A DNA stretch of 64,000 nt from F1-120-MAGs118 sp013360535 (GTDB taxonomy: Bacteria; Planctomycetota; UBA1135; GCA-002686595): NCBI GenBank assembly GCA_026647215.1, contig JAPKHC010000010.1, positions 44,851 to 108,850 of the forward strand, written 5' to 3'. The notes under the pieces are model-generated. The model was given only the letters and a program-made list of their open reading frames with translations, was not told the origin of the DNA and ran no database searches. Within the stretch, counting starts at the first letter, position 1. Every line of letters starts with the position of its first letter. The position numbers and the translations under genes were made by a program. Below are positions 11,455 to 19,175 of this stretch, one piece after another.

Positions 11455-13509
11455 TCAGCTCGCGGGGACGTGCCCCGCCGGGCCCCGGACCTGCGCGAGC
11501 GACTTGCGCGCGGCGTCGAGCACGTGCTCGACCGTGAAGCCGTACTCGGCCAGCACCTTCTCGGCCGGAGCCGACGCACCGAAACGCTCGATCGACACCG
11601 CGATTCCCGCGTCGCCGAGCCAGCGCTCCCAGCCGAACGCGACGCCGGCCTCGACCGACACACGCGCGCGCACCGCCCGCGGCAGCACGCTCTCGCGGTA
11701 GCCCGCGTCCTGCGCGGCGAAGCTCTCCCAGCAGGGCATCGAGACCACGCGCGAGCGCAGCCCTTCGGCCTCGAGGCGCTTGTGGGCCTCGAGCGCGAGC
11801 GAGACCTCGCTGCCCGTCGCCATCAGGATCACCTGCGGCGCACCGCCCTCGGACTGCGCCAGCACGTAGGCGCCGCGCGCGACGCCCTCGCGCGCTTTCT
11901 CCTTCGTTCCGGGCAGCACCGGCAGCTTCTGGCGCGTGAGCACGAGCGCGACGGGCGCGTCGTCGATCTCCAGCGCAAGCCGCCAGGCCTGCGCCGTCTC
12001 GTTCGCATCCGCGGGCCGCACGACGCGCAACTTCGGCATCGCGCGCAGGCTCGCGAGGTGCTCGACCGGCTGGTGCGTCGGCCCGTCCTCGCCGACCGCG
12101 ACCGAGTCGTGCGTCCACACCGCGAGCAGCGGCAAGCCACACAGCGCCGCGAGCCGCACCGGCGGCCGCATGTAGTCGCTGAACACGAAGAACGTCGACA
12201 CGAACGGCCGCACGCCGCCGTGGTAGAGCATCCCGTTGCCGATCGAGCCCATCGCGTGCTCACGCACGCCGTAGTGCACGTTGCGGCCGCCGAACTGGCC
12301 CGCGGCGATCGACGAGCTGCCGCCGATCGTGGTCTTGGTCGAGCCGGAGAGGTCCGCGTCGCCACCGATGAGCTCGGGCACGATCGCGGCGAGCGCCTGG
12401 ATCGCCTTGCCGCTCGCATCCCGCGTCGCGAGGCCCGCGCCCGCGTCCCACTGCGGCAGTTCCTTCTCGCAGCGCGCCGCGAAATCCGCCGGCAATTCGC
12501 CCGCCATGCGGCGCTCGAACTCAGCGGCGAGCTCGGGGAACGCCTTGCGGTACGCCGCGAGCCGCTCGAGCCACGCCGCACGCACCTTCGCTCCGCGTGC
12601 GACGCCCGTCTTGAAGTGCGCACGCGCCGCGTCGGACACGTCGAAGGACTTCGCCGGATCGAATCCGAAGCCCTGCTTCACCTTCGCGACTTCGTCGGCA
12701 CCGAGCGGCGAGCCGTGGGCTTCGCTCGTGCCTTGTTTGGCCGGGCTGCCGAAGCCGATCGTGGTCTTGACGATCACGAGCGTGGGCTTGTCCTGCTGCG
12801 CCGCCGCATTGCCTAGCGCGCGGTCGAGCGCCGCAAGATCGTGGTTGCCGTCGGCGACACGCTCGACCCGCCAGCCCTGCGCGACGAAACGCGCGGCGAC
12901 GTCCTCGACATCGAACGAGAGCGACGTCGGGCCATCGAGCGAGATGTCGTTGGCGTCGTAGAGCCACGTCAGCTTGTGCAGCTTGAGCTGGCCCGCGAGC
13001 GACGCGGCCTCGTACGTGACGCCCTCCATCATGCAGCCGTCGCCGAGCAGCGCGTACGTGCGGTGGTCGACGAGCGTATGCCCGGGCTGGTTGAAGCGCG
13101 CCGCGAGCGTGCGCTCCGCCAGCGCCATGCCGACCGAATTCGCCGCGCCTTGGCCGAGCGGCCCGGTCGTCGCCTCGATGCCCTGCGTCTGGAAGTTCTC
13201 CGGATGCCCCGGAGTCTTGCTGTGCCACTGGCGGAAGGACTTGAGGTCCTCGAGCGTCACCGCGTACCCCGTCAGGTGCAGCAGCGAATACAGCAGCATG
13301 CTGCCGTGGCCCGCGCTCAGCACGAAACGGTCGCGGTCGGGCCAGCGTGCGTCGGCCGGATCGTGGCGCAGGTGGCGCTGCCACAGCGTGAAGGCCATCG
13401 GCGCCGCGCCGAGCGGCAGGCCCGGGTGCCCGGAGTTGGCCTTCTGGATCCCGTCGATCGACAGGGTCCGGATCGTGTTGACGCACAAGAGGTCGAGGTC
13501 GGCGGTCAC
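11455..13509 (-). CDS. tkt: Transketolase
   Basis: Thiamine-diphosphate enzyme moving two-carbon units in the pentose-phosphate or reductive pentose pathway. The 684-residue length is typical. Signatures are NSGHPGLPLGAAPMA, LSAGHGSMLLYSLLHLTGY, the TPP-binding segment GDGCMMEGVTYEAASLAG, and the second-half motif REHAMGSIGNGMLYHGG. Start ATG at 13509 gives MTADLDLLCVNTIRTLSIDG. It appears to head the minus-strand set with the lipoprotein, flippase-like and kinase genes. Confidence 0.96.
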   Translation of the reverse strand: MTADLDLLCVNTIRTLSIDGIQKANSGHPGLPLGAAPMAFTLWQRHLRHDPADARWPDRDRFVLSAGHGSMLLYSLLHLTGYAVTLEDLKSFRQWHSKTPGHPENFQTQGIEATTGPLGQGAANSVGMALAERTLAARFNQPGHTLVDHRTYALLGDGCMMEGVTYEAASLAGQLKLHKLTWLYDANDISLDGPTSLSFDVEDVAARFVAQGWRVERVADGNHDLAALDRALGNAAAQQDKPTLVIVKTTIGFGSPAKQGTSEAHGSPLGADEVAKVKQGFGFDPAKSFDVSDAARAHFKTGVARGAKVRAAWLERLAAYRKAFPELAAEFERRMAGELPADFAARCEKELPQWDAGAGLATRDASGKAIQALAAIVPELIGGDADLSGSTKTTIGGSSSIAAGQFGGRNVHYGVREHAMGSIGNGMLYHGGVRPFVSTFFVFSDYMRPPVRLAALCGLPLLAVWTHDSVAVGEDGPTHQPVEHLASLRAMPKLRVVRPADANETAQAWRLALEIDDAPVALVLTRQKLPVLPGTKEKAREGVARGAYVLAQSEGGAPQVILMATGSEVSLALEAHKRLEAEGLRSRVVSMPCWESFAAQDAGYRESVLPRAVRARVSVEAGVAFGWERWLGDAGIAVSIERFGASAPAEKVLAEYGFTVEHVLDAARKSLAQVRGPAGHVPAS

Positions 13510-13635
13510 GCGCTCAGGTCTCCTCGCGCCCCTGGGTAAGTCGGATCGAGCGCGCGCCGCACAGATTGGGAAGCGCGCCGCGCAGGGGCAAGCACGAAGG
13601 TGGAGCGCGCGCAGGCGAGGCCCCGAAAACGAACG

Positions 13636-13666
13636 CGCGCCCGCGGGGAAGCTCCCAGCGGGCGCG
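13636..13666 (-). terminator. Intrinsic terminator of tmRNA
   Basis: On the minus strand, a CGCGCCCGC/GCGGGCGCG hairpin lies seven bases past the tmRNA CCA end, followed by GTTCGTTTTC. Position and T-rich tail fit termination of ssrA. Confidence 0.75.
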
Positions 13667-13672
13667 TGAAGA

Positions 13673-14028
13673 TGGTGGAGGCGGCGGGAGTCGAACCCGC
13701 GTCCCGGAATCCATCCGCGACCGGCGTCTACGTGTGTAGCCCTTGGTTTGTGCCGTCTCCGGGGCGCCCATGGGCAGGCTCCCCGCAGACCGCCGTCGAT
13801 CTGTCTCGCCGGGGCGTGCTCGACGGTGAGCCGACCCGGCCAGCCTGCTGGTGGCGTCGTACCGCGGCCGCAGGCGCTCCGCGGAGGACGGCTGGCCTAG
13901 TTCTTAGGCAGCGAGAGCGTAATCATTGGCAGGTTATGCCGTTTCCCGAGAGGATTTTACGGGATGACTCGAGATCCCCGACACGCGACCTGAAGCGCAC
14001 GCAAACCGGTCGAGACCGGTGCGCCCCC
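13673..14028 (-). ncRNA. ssrA: Transfer-messenger RNA, tag ANDYALAA
   Basis: Rescues stalled ribosomes together with SmpB. The 356-nt RNA starts GGGGGCGC, which pairs over seven bases with CGCCTCC before the discriminator A and the encoded CCA (13675-13673). A T-arm GGGTTCGACTCCC is present near the 3' end. The tag frame at 13930-13904 reads GCC AAT GAT TAC GCT CTC GCT GCC TAA, giving ANDYALAA, preceded by TAACCT with an A at -4 relative to the resume codon. Several GC hairpins after the tag correspond to pseudoknot regions. It is the one-piece form. The smpB stop is 54 bp upstream; TAGGCT at 14045-14040 could be the -10 element. Confidence 0.95.
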
Positions 14029-14082
14029 AAGTGAGCGGGAGCCTAGCACGAGAGTGCGGAACTTCCCAGCCGGCGCGGCGAG

Positions 14083-14556
14083 TCAACGCCGGCGCGACAT
14101 CGCGCGGTCCATGTCGCGCTGGTCGTTCTTTTCGCGCTCGCGTTCGCGCTTGTCGTGCAGCTTGCGGCCGCGGGCGAGCGCGATCTCGACCTTGACGCGC
14201 GCGCCGAGGAAGTAGAGCTGCAGCGGCACGATCGTGATGCCCTTCTCGCGCACGGCCTCGGTCCAGCGCTTGAGCTCGCGCTTGTGGACGAGCAGCCGCC
14301 GGTCGCGCGTCGGCACGTGGTTCTGGATGTTGCCGTGGCTGTATTCGGGGATGTGCGCCTGGAGGAGCCAGAGCTCGCCCCCGCGCAGCAGCCCGAAGGC
14401 CTCGACGATCGAGGCCTGGCCCTGGCGCAGGCTCTTGACCTCGGTGCCCTTGAGCTCGAGGCCGCACTCGAGCGTCTCGAGGAACTCGAAGTCGTACCGG
14501 GCCCGGCGGTTCTCGGCGATCAGGCGCCGAGTCTTGGTGTCCTTGGTGTCCGCCAT
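14083..14556 (-). CDS. smpB: SsrA-binding protein SmpB
   Basis: Binds tmRNA and delivers it to stalled ribosomes. The 157-residue protein has family motifs NRRARYDFEFLETLECGLEL, GTEVKSLRQGQASIVEAF and HIPEYSHGNIQNH. The tail RREREKNDQRDMDRAMSRRR-like basic end is typical. ATG at 14556 was chosen because conserved sequence begins soon after; an upstream in-frame ATG at 14712 would place tRNA-Leu sequence in the coding region. Adjacent to ssrA on the same strand. Confidence 0.95.
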   Translation of the reverse strand: MADTKDTKTRRLIAENRRARYDFEFLETLECGLELKGTEVKSLRQGQASIVEAFGLLRGGELWLLQAHIPEYSHGNIQNHVPTRDRRLLVHKRELKRWTEAVREKGITIVPLQLYFLGARVKVEIALARGRKLHDKREREREKNDQRDMDRAMSRRR

Positions 14557-14638
14557 GGCGAGCGGGAGAGCGTAGCCCCATGCCCGCGCGGCCTCCAGCC
14601 GCGCCTTGGGTGACGCTCCACAAACCTCGGGCAGGCCG

Positions 14639-14667
14639 TTGACGAGCCGCCCTGCGCTCCGTACTGT
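14639..14667 (+). promoter_or_regulatory. Promoter of tRNA-Leu
   Basis: TTGACG (14639-14644), 17-bp spacer, TACTGT (14662-14667); the tRNA starts 18 bp further on. Fits the TTGnCn/TAnnnT pattern seen at the other tRNAs here. Confidence 0.75.
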
Positions 14668-14684
14668 CTCCGGCCCTTCACCCT

Positions 14685-14773
14685 GCCCGGGTGGCGGAAT
14701 TGGCAGACGCACTAGGTTCAGGTCCTAGCGCCTTTAAACGGGCATACGGGTTCGACTCCCGTCCCGGGCACCA
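14685..14773 (+). tRNA. tRNA-Leu(CAG)
   Basis: Class II tRNA with acceptor GCCCGGG/CCCGGGC, discriminator A and encoded CCA at 14771-14773. The anticodon stem CTAGG/CCTAG encloses TTCAGGT, so the anticodon is CAG, reading CUG, an abundant Leu codon in this window. A short variable arm (CGCCTTTAAACGGGC region) and T-loop TTCGACT follow. Confidence 0.95.
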
Positions 14774-14800
14774 CATCTCGCTCGCACCGCGCCCCTCGCG

Positions 14801-14986
14801 ATGAGCAACGAAGGAAATCTCCCCCCCGCAGGCCAGCGGCCGCCGTCCGAAGGCGAGCCCGCCCCGCGTCCGCCGCAGGACACGTCGCTCCTGGGCTACC
14901 TCAAGTGGAGCGCGCTGATGGTCGTCGTGGTCGCCGTCTTCGGCTTCCTCGCCTCGCGCGTGCTGCGCTGGCTCGACCTCGCCTGA
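14801..14986 (+). CDS. Small single-pass membrane protein
   Basis: A 61-residue product with a Pro-rich N-terminal half (MSNEGNLPPAGQRPPSEGEP) and one C-terminal hydrophobic helix, SALMVVVVAVFGFLASRVL. It starts 27 bp after the tRNA-Leu CCA. No family recognised. Codon usage matches its neighbours, but the small size limits certainty. Confidence 0.5.
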   Translation: MSNEGNLPPAGQRPPSEGEPAPRPPQDTSLLGYLKWSALMVVVVAVFGFLASRVLRWLDLA

Positions 14987-15001
14987 GGACGCGAGCGCGG
15001 C

Positions 15002-15103
15002 TCAGAACGAACCGTCGCGCGGGAAGGCGAGGATCGCCGCGACGACCACCGCGAACACGAGCAGGGCCGCGAGCCCGAGCACGATCCACAGCGTCATCGA
15101 CAT
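15002..15103 (-). CDS. Possible 33-residue membrane peptide
   Basis: MSMTLWIVLGLAALLVFAVV begins a peptide that is one hydrophobic helix with a short polar end (FPRDGSF). It starts 12 bp after the rsmG stop on the same strand. Clear coding evidence is lacking; only hydrophobicity, position and a proper start/stop support it. Confidence 0.3.
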   Translation of the reverse strand: MSMTLWIVLGLAALLVFAVVVAAILAFPRDGSF

Positions 15104-15114
15104 GGCGCGCGCTT

Positions 15115-15963
15115 TCAGTTCCCGTGGCCGCCGGGCGCGCGGTAGACGAGGAACGCACGGTCGCCCAGCTCGCCGGGGAGCTTGTGCTCCCACACGGTGT
15201 CGAGCCGGAAGCCTAGGCGCTCGGCCTCACGCTCCGCCGCACGCGCCTCGCGCGACCACGACGGGCCCTTGAGCATCACGAGGTCCTTGTGCGAGTGGCG
15301 CACCTTGCGCAGCAGGCGCACGTTCTCGCGCACCGAGCTCACCGCGCGCACGAGCACGATGTCGTACTTGTTGCGGGCGAGGTGGTCCTCCGCGCGCTCG
15401 GCGACGGCGCTCGCGTTGGGCACTTTCAGCGCCGCGATGCACTCGTTGACGAAGTCGATGCGCTTGCGCGTCGAGTCGAGCAGCACCACGCGCACCTGCG
15501 GCTCCGAGAGCGCGACCGGCATGCCGGGAAAGCCCGCGCCGGTGCCCATGTCGAGCAGCGCGCGGCCGACCAGCGGCAGGAGCCGCGTCGTGCGCCAGGA
15601 GTCGAGGTAGTGCTTCGCGGCGACCTCGCGCGGCTCGACGATCGCCGTCAGGTTCATGCGCCGGTTGCCGTCGAGCACGACGCGCGCGTGCTCGGCAAAA
15701 CGATCGAGCAGGTGCGCCGCGATCTCCTCGCCCTCGAAGGCCCAGGCCATCGCCGCCCGCAGCTCGTCGAGCGACGGCACGGGCGTGTGGGCGTGCTCGA
15801 GCACCGAGTCGGGATCCTCGTCCTTGCGCGACCGCGGAGCAGCCTTGGGGTCGGCCCCAGAATCAGGACCGGCGTCCGATCCGGCGTCCGCGCCGCCCGC
15901 GGGCTCGCGCGGCTCCTCACGATCCTCGTCCGCAGGCTGCATCCGGGCTTCGCTGGCGGTCAT
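15115..15963 (-). CDS. rsmG: 16S rRNA (guanine-527-N7) methyltransferase
   Basis: Methylates G527 of 16S rRNA using SAM. The SAM-binding motif LLDMGTGAGFPGMPVALS and the segment VLLDSTRKRIDFVNE are characteristic. The 282-residue product has a 65-residue acidic, low-complexity N-terminal extension (GADAGSDAGPDSGADP) not usual in RsmG. ATG at 15963 is preceded by AGGA at a suitable distance; an alternative ATG seven codons in cannot be excluded. Transcribed downstream of tRNA-Trp. Confidence 0.93.
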   Translation of the reverse strand: MTASEARMQPADEDREEPREPAGGADAGSDAGPDSGADPKAAPRSRKDEDPDSVLEHAHTPVPSLDELRAAMAWAFEGEEIAAHLLDRFAEHARVVLDGNRRMNLTAIVEPREVAAKHYLDSWRTTRLLPLVGRALLDMGTGAGFPGMPVALSEPQVRVVLLDSTRKRIDFVNECIAALKVPNASAVAERAEDHLARNKYDIVLVRAVSSVRENVRLLRKVRHSHKDLVMLKGPSWSREARAAEREAERLGFRLDTVWEHKLPGELGDRAFLVYRAPGGHGN

Positions 15964-16093
15964 GGTGGGCGTCCTGCGACTTGGGGGGAGCAATCCGGAG
16001 GCCGGAGGCGGCCGAAGCGTTCGGACGGGCTGCGAACAGGATACCGCCCCTGCGTCGGCGAGCGGGGGCCGCGAGCGCGGGAACGGGAAGGTT

Positions 16094-16170
16094 TGGCAGG
16101 CCAGCAGGGATTCGAACCCCGAACCTACTGATTTGGAATCAGTCGCTCTAACCGTTGGAGCTACTGGCCT
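16094..16170 (-). tRNA. tRNA-Trp(CCA)
   Basis: Acceptor AGGCCAG/CTGGCCT with discriminator G and encoded CCA (16096-16094). Anticodon stem ACTGA/TCAGT encloses TTCCAAA, giving anticodon CCA. T-arm GGGGTTCGAATCCC. All elements are standard. Confidence 0.95.
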
Positions 16171-16182
16171 GTGGAGCGCACC

Positions 16183-16211
16183 AGAGTAGGGCCCGCGGGC
16201 GTCCGTGGCAA
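16183..16211 (-). promoter_or_regulatory. Promoter of tRNA-Trp
   Basis: On the minus strand TTGCCA (16211-16206), 17-bp spacer, TACTCT (16188-16183); the tRNA begins 12 bp later. Same pattern as the other tRNA promoters. Confidence 0.75.
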
Positions 16212-16311
16212 CAGCGCTCCCGAGCGCTGGGCGTCGCCGCAGCACGCCCTTCAAGCCGTGCAAGCCCGCGCTACAGTGTCCGCTTCCGCGGCACCGACCA
16301 CGGCCTCCCCC

Positions 16312-17700
16312 ATGCCCGTCCCCGACAATCCGCGCGCACGTCCGGCCCCGCTCCCGCGGGTGATCCCGGCGGACATCCCCCACTCGGCGCTCGACCAGAA
16401 CGCGTTGCGCGTCATCTCGCGCCTGCAGCGCGAGCAGCACGAGGCCTACCTCGTCGGCGGCTGCGTGCGCGACCTGCTGCTCGGCCGGCGCCCCAAGGAC
16501 TACGACGTCGCGACGTCGGCCACGCCGCGGCGCGTCAAGTCGCTCTTCTCCAACGGCCGCATCATCGGCCGGCGCTTCAAGCTCGTGCACGTCACCTACG
16601 GCGGGCAGATCGTCGAGACCGCGACCTTCCGCCGTGCGCCGCAGAAGTCGGACGAGGACGGCGAGGACCTGCTGATCGTCGACGACAACGAGTTCGGGAC
16701 GGCCGAGGAGGACGCGCGCCGCCGCGACTTCACGATCAACGCGCTGTTCCTCAACCCCTACCGCCACGAGATCCTCGACTACGTCGACGGGCTCGAGGAC
16801 CTCGAGGCCGGCGTGCTGCGCACGATCGGCGAGCCGCGCGTGCGCATGGCGGAAGACCCGGTGCGCATCCTGCGCGCGGTCAAGTTCGCGACGCGGCTGG
16901 GCTTCCGCATCGAAGAAGGCACGTGGGCCGCGATGATCGAGCTCGCGCCGGAACTGGCGCGTTCCGCGAAGCCGCGTGTGCTCGAGGAGCTGCTCCGTCT
17001 CCTGCGTTCGGGCACCGCGCTCGGCGCGCTGCGCATGATGCGCGCCTGCGGGGCGCTGAAGGTGCTCCTGCCCGAAGTGGACGCGTTCCTCGGAGACCGC
17101 GAGAGCGCCGACGCGACCGTGCACGAGCGCGCGGAGTCCTTCTGGCGCTTGCTCGAGGCGCTCGACAGCGATGTCCACCAAGGCAACCTGCCTTCGACCG
17201 CCGCGTGCGTGGCCGTACTGTTCCTGCGTGGCATCGAGCGCGAGGCCAACGTCGATTCGCGCACGCACGCGAGCCTCGGCGACCCCGATCCGGAGCATCC
17301 GTCCGACAAGCGCCTCTCCGCCGTGGCCGAGCGCCGCCTCGAGGAGTTCGCGGTCGACTACCGCCTGTCGCGCCGCGACGCGAACAAGGCCGCCCGCGCG
17401 ATCTCGCTGCAGCGCCGCTTCACGCAGCCCGCGACCAAGCGCTTCAGCCCGCTGATGTTCGCGCGCAGCGAGGACTTCACCGAGGCCCTCGAGCTCTTCC
17501 GCCTGCGCTCGCTGGCCTGGGGCCAGGGCTGGGACGTGTACGAGGCCTGGCGCGAGCGCGCACGCGAGGCCGGGACGGCGACGCCCGAGCAGCTCGAGCA
17601 GGAGAAGAAGCGCAAGCGCCGTCGCGGCCGGCGCAGGCGGCGCGGCGGAAACCGCTCCGACGACTCGGGCGCCCCGGAAGGTCTTTCCGGCGACGAGTGA
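16312..17700 (+). CDS. pcnB: Poly(A) polymerase I / tRNA nucleotidyltransferase family protein
   Basis: Class II nucleotidyltransferase that adds nucleotides to RNA 3' ends. The head domain has YLVGGCVRDLLLGRRPKDYD with catalytic Asp63/Asp65, then RIIGRRFKLVHVTYG and RRRDFTINALFLNPY. The GRRFKLVHV segment and the Arg/Lys-rich C-terminal tail resemble E. coli PcnB more than CCA-adding enzymes. ATG at 16312 begins MPVPDNPRARP; the frame is open to 16171 but that part looks like promoter sequence. All three tRNAs here encode CCA, which fits a polyadenylating rather than CCA-adding role, though function is not proven. Product 462 residues. Confidence 0.88.
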   Translation: MPVPDNPRARPAPLPRVIPADIPHSALDQNALRVISRLQREQHEAYLVGGCVRDLLLGRRPKDYDVATSATPRRVKSLFSNGRIIGRRFKLVHVTYGGQIVETATFRRAPQKSDEDGEDLLIVDDNEFGTAEEDARRRDFTINALFLNPYRHEILDYVDGLEDLEAGVLRTIGEPRVRMAEDPVRILRAVKFATRLGFRIEEGTWAAMIELAPELARSAKPRVLEELLRLLRSGTALGALRMMRACGALKVLLPEVDAFLGDRESADATVHERAESFWRLLEALDSDVHQGNLPSTAACVAVLFLRGIEREANVDSRTHASLGDPDPEHPSDKRLSAVAERRLEEFAVDYRLSRRDANKAARAISLQRRFTQPATKRFSPLMFARSEDFTEALELFRLRSLAWGQGWDVYEAWRERAREAGTATPEQLEQEKKRKRRRGRRRRRGGNRSDDSGAPEGLSGDE

Positions 17701-17773
17701 GCCGCGCGTCAGGAAAACGGCGGGCTTTTCTCGCTCGCCCGCCCCGCCGCGCAAGCCGTGTTACGGTTCCTTG

Positions 17774-17945
17774 TCCGAACGGACGGGACGCCGAGGGGTG
17801 CGTGCGAAGGCTCGATGAGCCGAGCCGGAGTGCGCGCCACGCGGGAAACGGCGGCCCCGTCCGGAAGGACTGACTCGATTCGACTTGGGTTTGGATGTTC
17901 CGTGGGGCGGCCGCAGGCAGCGATGCCTGCGGCCGCTCTTCTTTT
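17774..17945 (+). ncRNA. Candidate structured small RNA with own terminator
   Basis: The 278 bp between pcnB and the next gene lack a credible gene but hold four hairpins in order: GTCC/GGAC at 17773-17784; a 9-bp stem GGTGCGTGC/GTGCGCGCC (17797-17838) enclosing GGCTC/GAGCC; a GGAA-capped GTCC/GGAC hairpin at 17859-17870; and the terminator at 17907-17936. An extended -10, TGTTACGGT, lies at 17759-17767, which would start the RNA at about 17774. No Rfam class is recognised by eye; it could instead be a long structured 5' leader or pcnB 3' UTR. Confidence 0.4.
17907..17945 (+). terminator. Strong intrinsic terminator
   Basis: A perfect 13-bp stem GCGGCCGCAGGCA/TGCCTGCGGCCGC with loop GCGA, followed by TCTTCTTTTC. 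It ends plus-strand transcription before the gene at 17979. Confidence 0.8.
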
Positions 17946-17978
17946 CGCTCGCTCCGCCGGTGCCCGCCGCTTGGCAAG

Positions 17979-19166
17979 ATGGCGCGCATGGCGCCCGCCC
18001 TGGCCCGAGTCGCGTTGTTCGCCCTCTTGTTCGTCCCCGCCCACGCGGCGCCGGCGCAGGGCGAGTCGCCGAAAAGCGCCTCCGCGCCCGACGATGCCCG
18101 GGTGCGCAAGGCCTTCTCGTTCCTGACCGAGGCCGAGCAGGCGGACGCGCTCGATGAGTTCGCCGCCGAGGTCGAGTGGCTCGACACGTTCCAGACCCAG
18201 CTGCTGCGCTTTGCGCTGTCGCTCGAGGAGCGCGACCCCGGGCTCCTCCCGCTCGACCAGCCTGCGCCGTTCTTCGACCCCAAGGAGCACGCGCCCGGGC
18301 AGCCGATCGCGCGCAAGCGGCTCGATCCCGACTCGTCGGCGGCGCGCAAGGAACGCGAGCGCATCTTCCGGCGCGCGACGAAGCCCAAGGTGCGCGGTGC
18401 CTGGCGCTACGACTGGGGCCAGCGCGAGCTCGTCCGCACCGCGCCCGAGAGTCTCGAGCGCACGTTCGAGAACGCGCTCGCCGGCTGCGCTCCCGGCCAC
18501 GACCTCGCCATCGCGATCGTCGAGCGCGCGCTCGACGACGGCTCGCAACAGGCCGCACTCGCCGCTTTCGGCCACGCCTACACCGACCGCGTCGGAACGG
18601 TCTTCCCCGGCATCACGCTCTACGACGCGTGGTCCTCGGGCGAGGAGATCGAGATGCCCGACGTCGACGTGCTCGGCATCGTGCACACGCTGCTCGGCAT
18701 CCGCGACCGTTGGACCGCGCCCGTGCCCGACAGCGAGCACAAGGAGCTCTACGCCGCCGTCGGCGTCGCGTTCCAGGACGCGAACCGCCACCGCAGCCTG
18801 CGCGCCGCGCTCGCCGCCACGTTCCTCGACGGCACCGTGCAGCTCGGCGGCCCGTACCCGACTTGCCTCGAGCGCTTCCACTCGCTCTGGGAAGCCAACG
18901 CTTCCACTCCGGCCGAAGTCGCCAAGCTCCTGCCGAAGCCCGCCGCCTGGGGCGAGTTCCTCTCCGGCCTCGCGCAACGCCTCGACGCCGACCGCGAGCT
19001 CGCTGCGCGCGCCGAGCTTCGCCGTTCGACGCTCGACAAGGACCACGCCCAAGTCCGTGCGTTACTCCTCCGCCTGCTCGAGTCGCGCGGCGCCTTCGAG
19101 CGCACCTCGCGTCCCAAACCTCCGCCCGCTCCCGCTCCGGTTCCCGAAAAGCCCTCGGGCGGTTGA
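17979..19166 (+). CDS. Exported protein of unknown function
   Basis: A 395-residue product with a signal peptide, MARMAPALARVALFALLFVP, cleaved near AHAAPAQG. The mature part has no transmembrane segment, is Ala/Glu/Arg-rich and helical, and ends in a Pro-rich tail (PKPPPAPAPVPEKPSGG). No catalytic motif or family recognised. ATG at 17979 is chosen because it begins the signal peptide; earlier in-frame codons overlap the terminator. The stop lies nine bases from the end of convergent dusB. Confidence 0.7.
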   Translation: MARMAPALARVALFALLFVPAHAAPAQGESPKSASAPDDARVRKAFSFLTEAEQADALDEFAAEVEWLDTFQTQLLRFALSLEERDPGLLPLDQPAPFFDPKEHAPGQPIARKRLDPDSSAARKERERIFRRATKPKVRGAWRYDWGQRELVRTAPESLERTFENALAGCAPGHDLAIAIVERALDDGSQQAALAAFGHAYTDRVGTVFPGITLYDAWSSGEEIEMPDVDVLGIVHTLLGIRDRWTAPVPDSEHKELYAAVGVAFQDANRHRSLRAALAATFLDGTVQLGGPYPTCLERFHSLWEANASTPAEVAKLLPKPAAWGEFLSGLAQRLDADRELAARAELRRSTLDKDHAQVRALLLRLLESRGAFERTSRPKPPPAPAPVPEKPSGG

Positions 19167-19175
19167 ACGCGCGGC

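Noticed and set aside
17859..17870. SRP RNA-like apical hairpin (UCCGGAAGGA)
   Set aside because: The tetraloop matches, but the conserved symmetric internal loop of SRP RNA (CAGG/AGCAG) is absent and the rest does not fold as 4.5S RNA.
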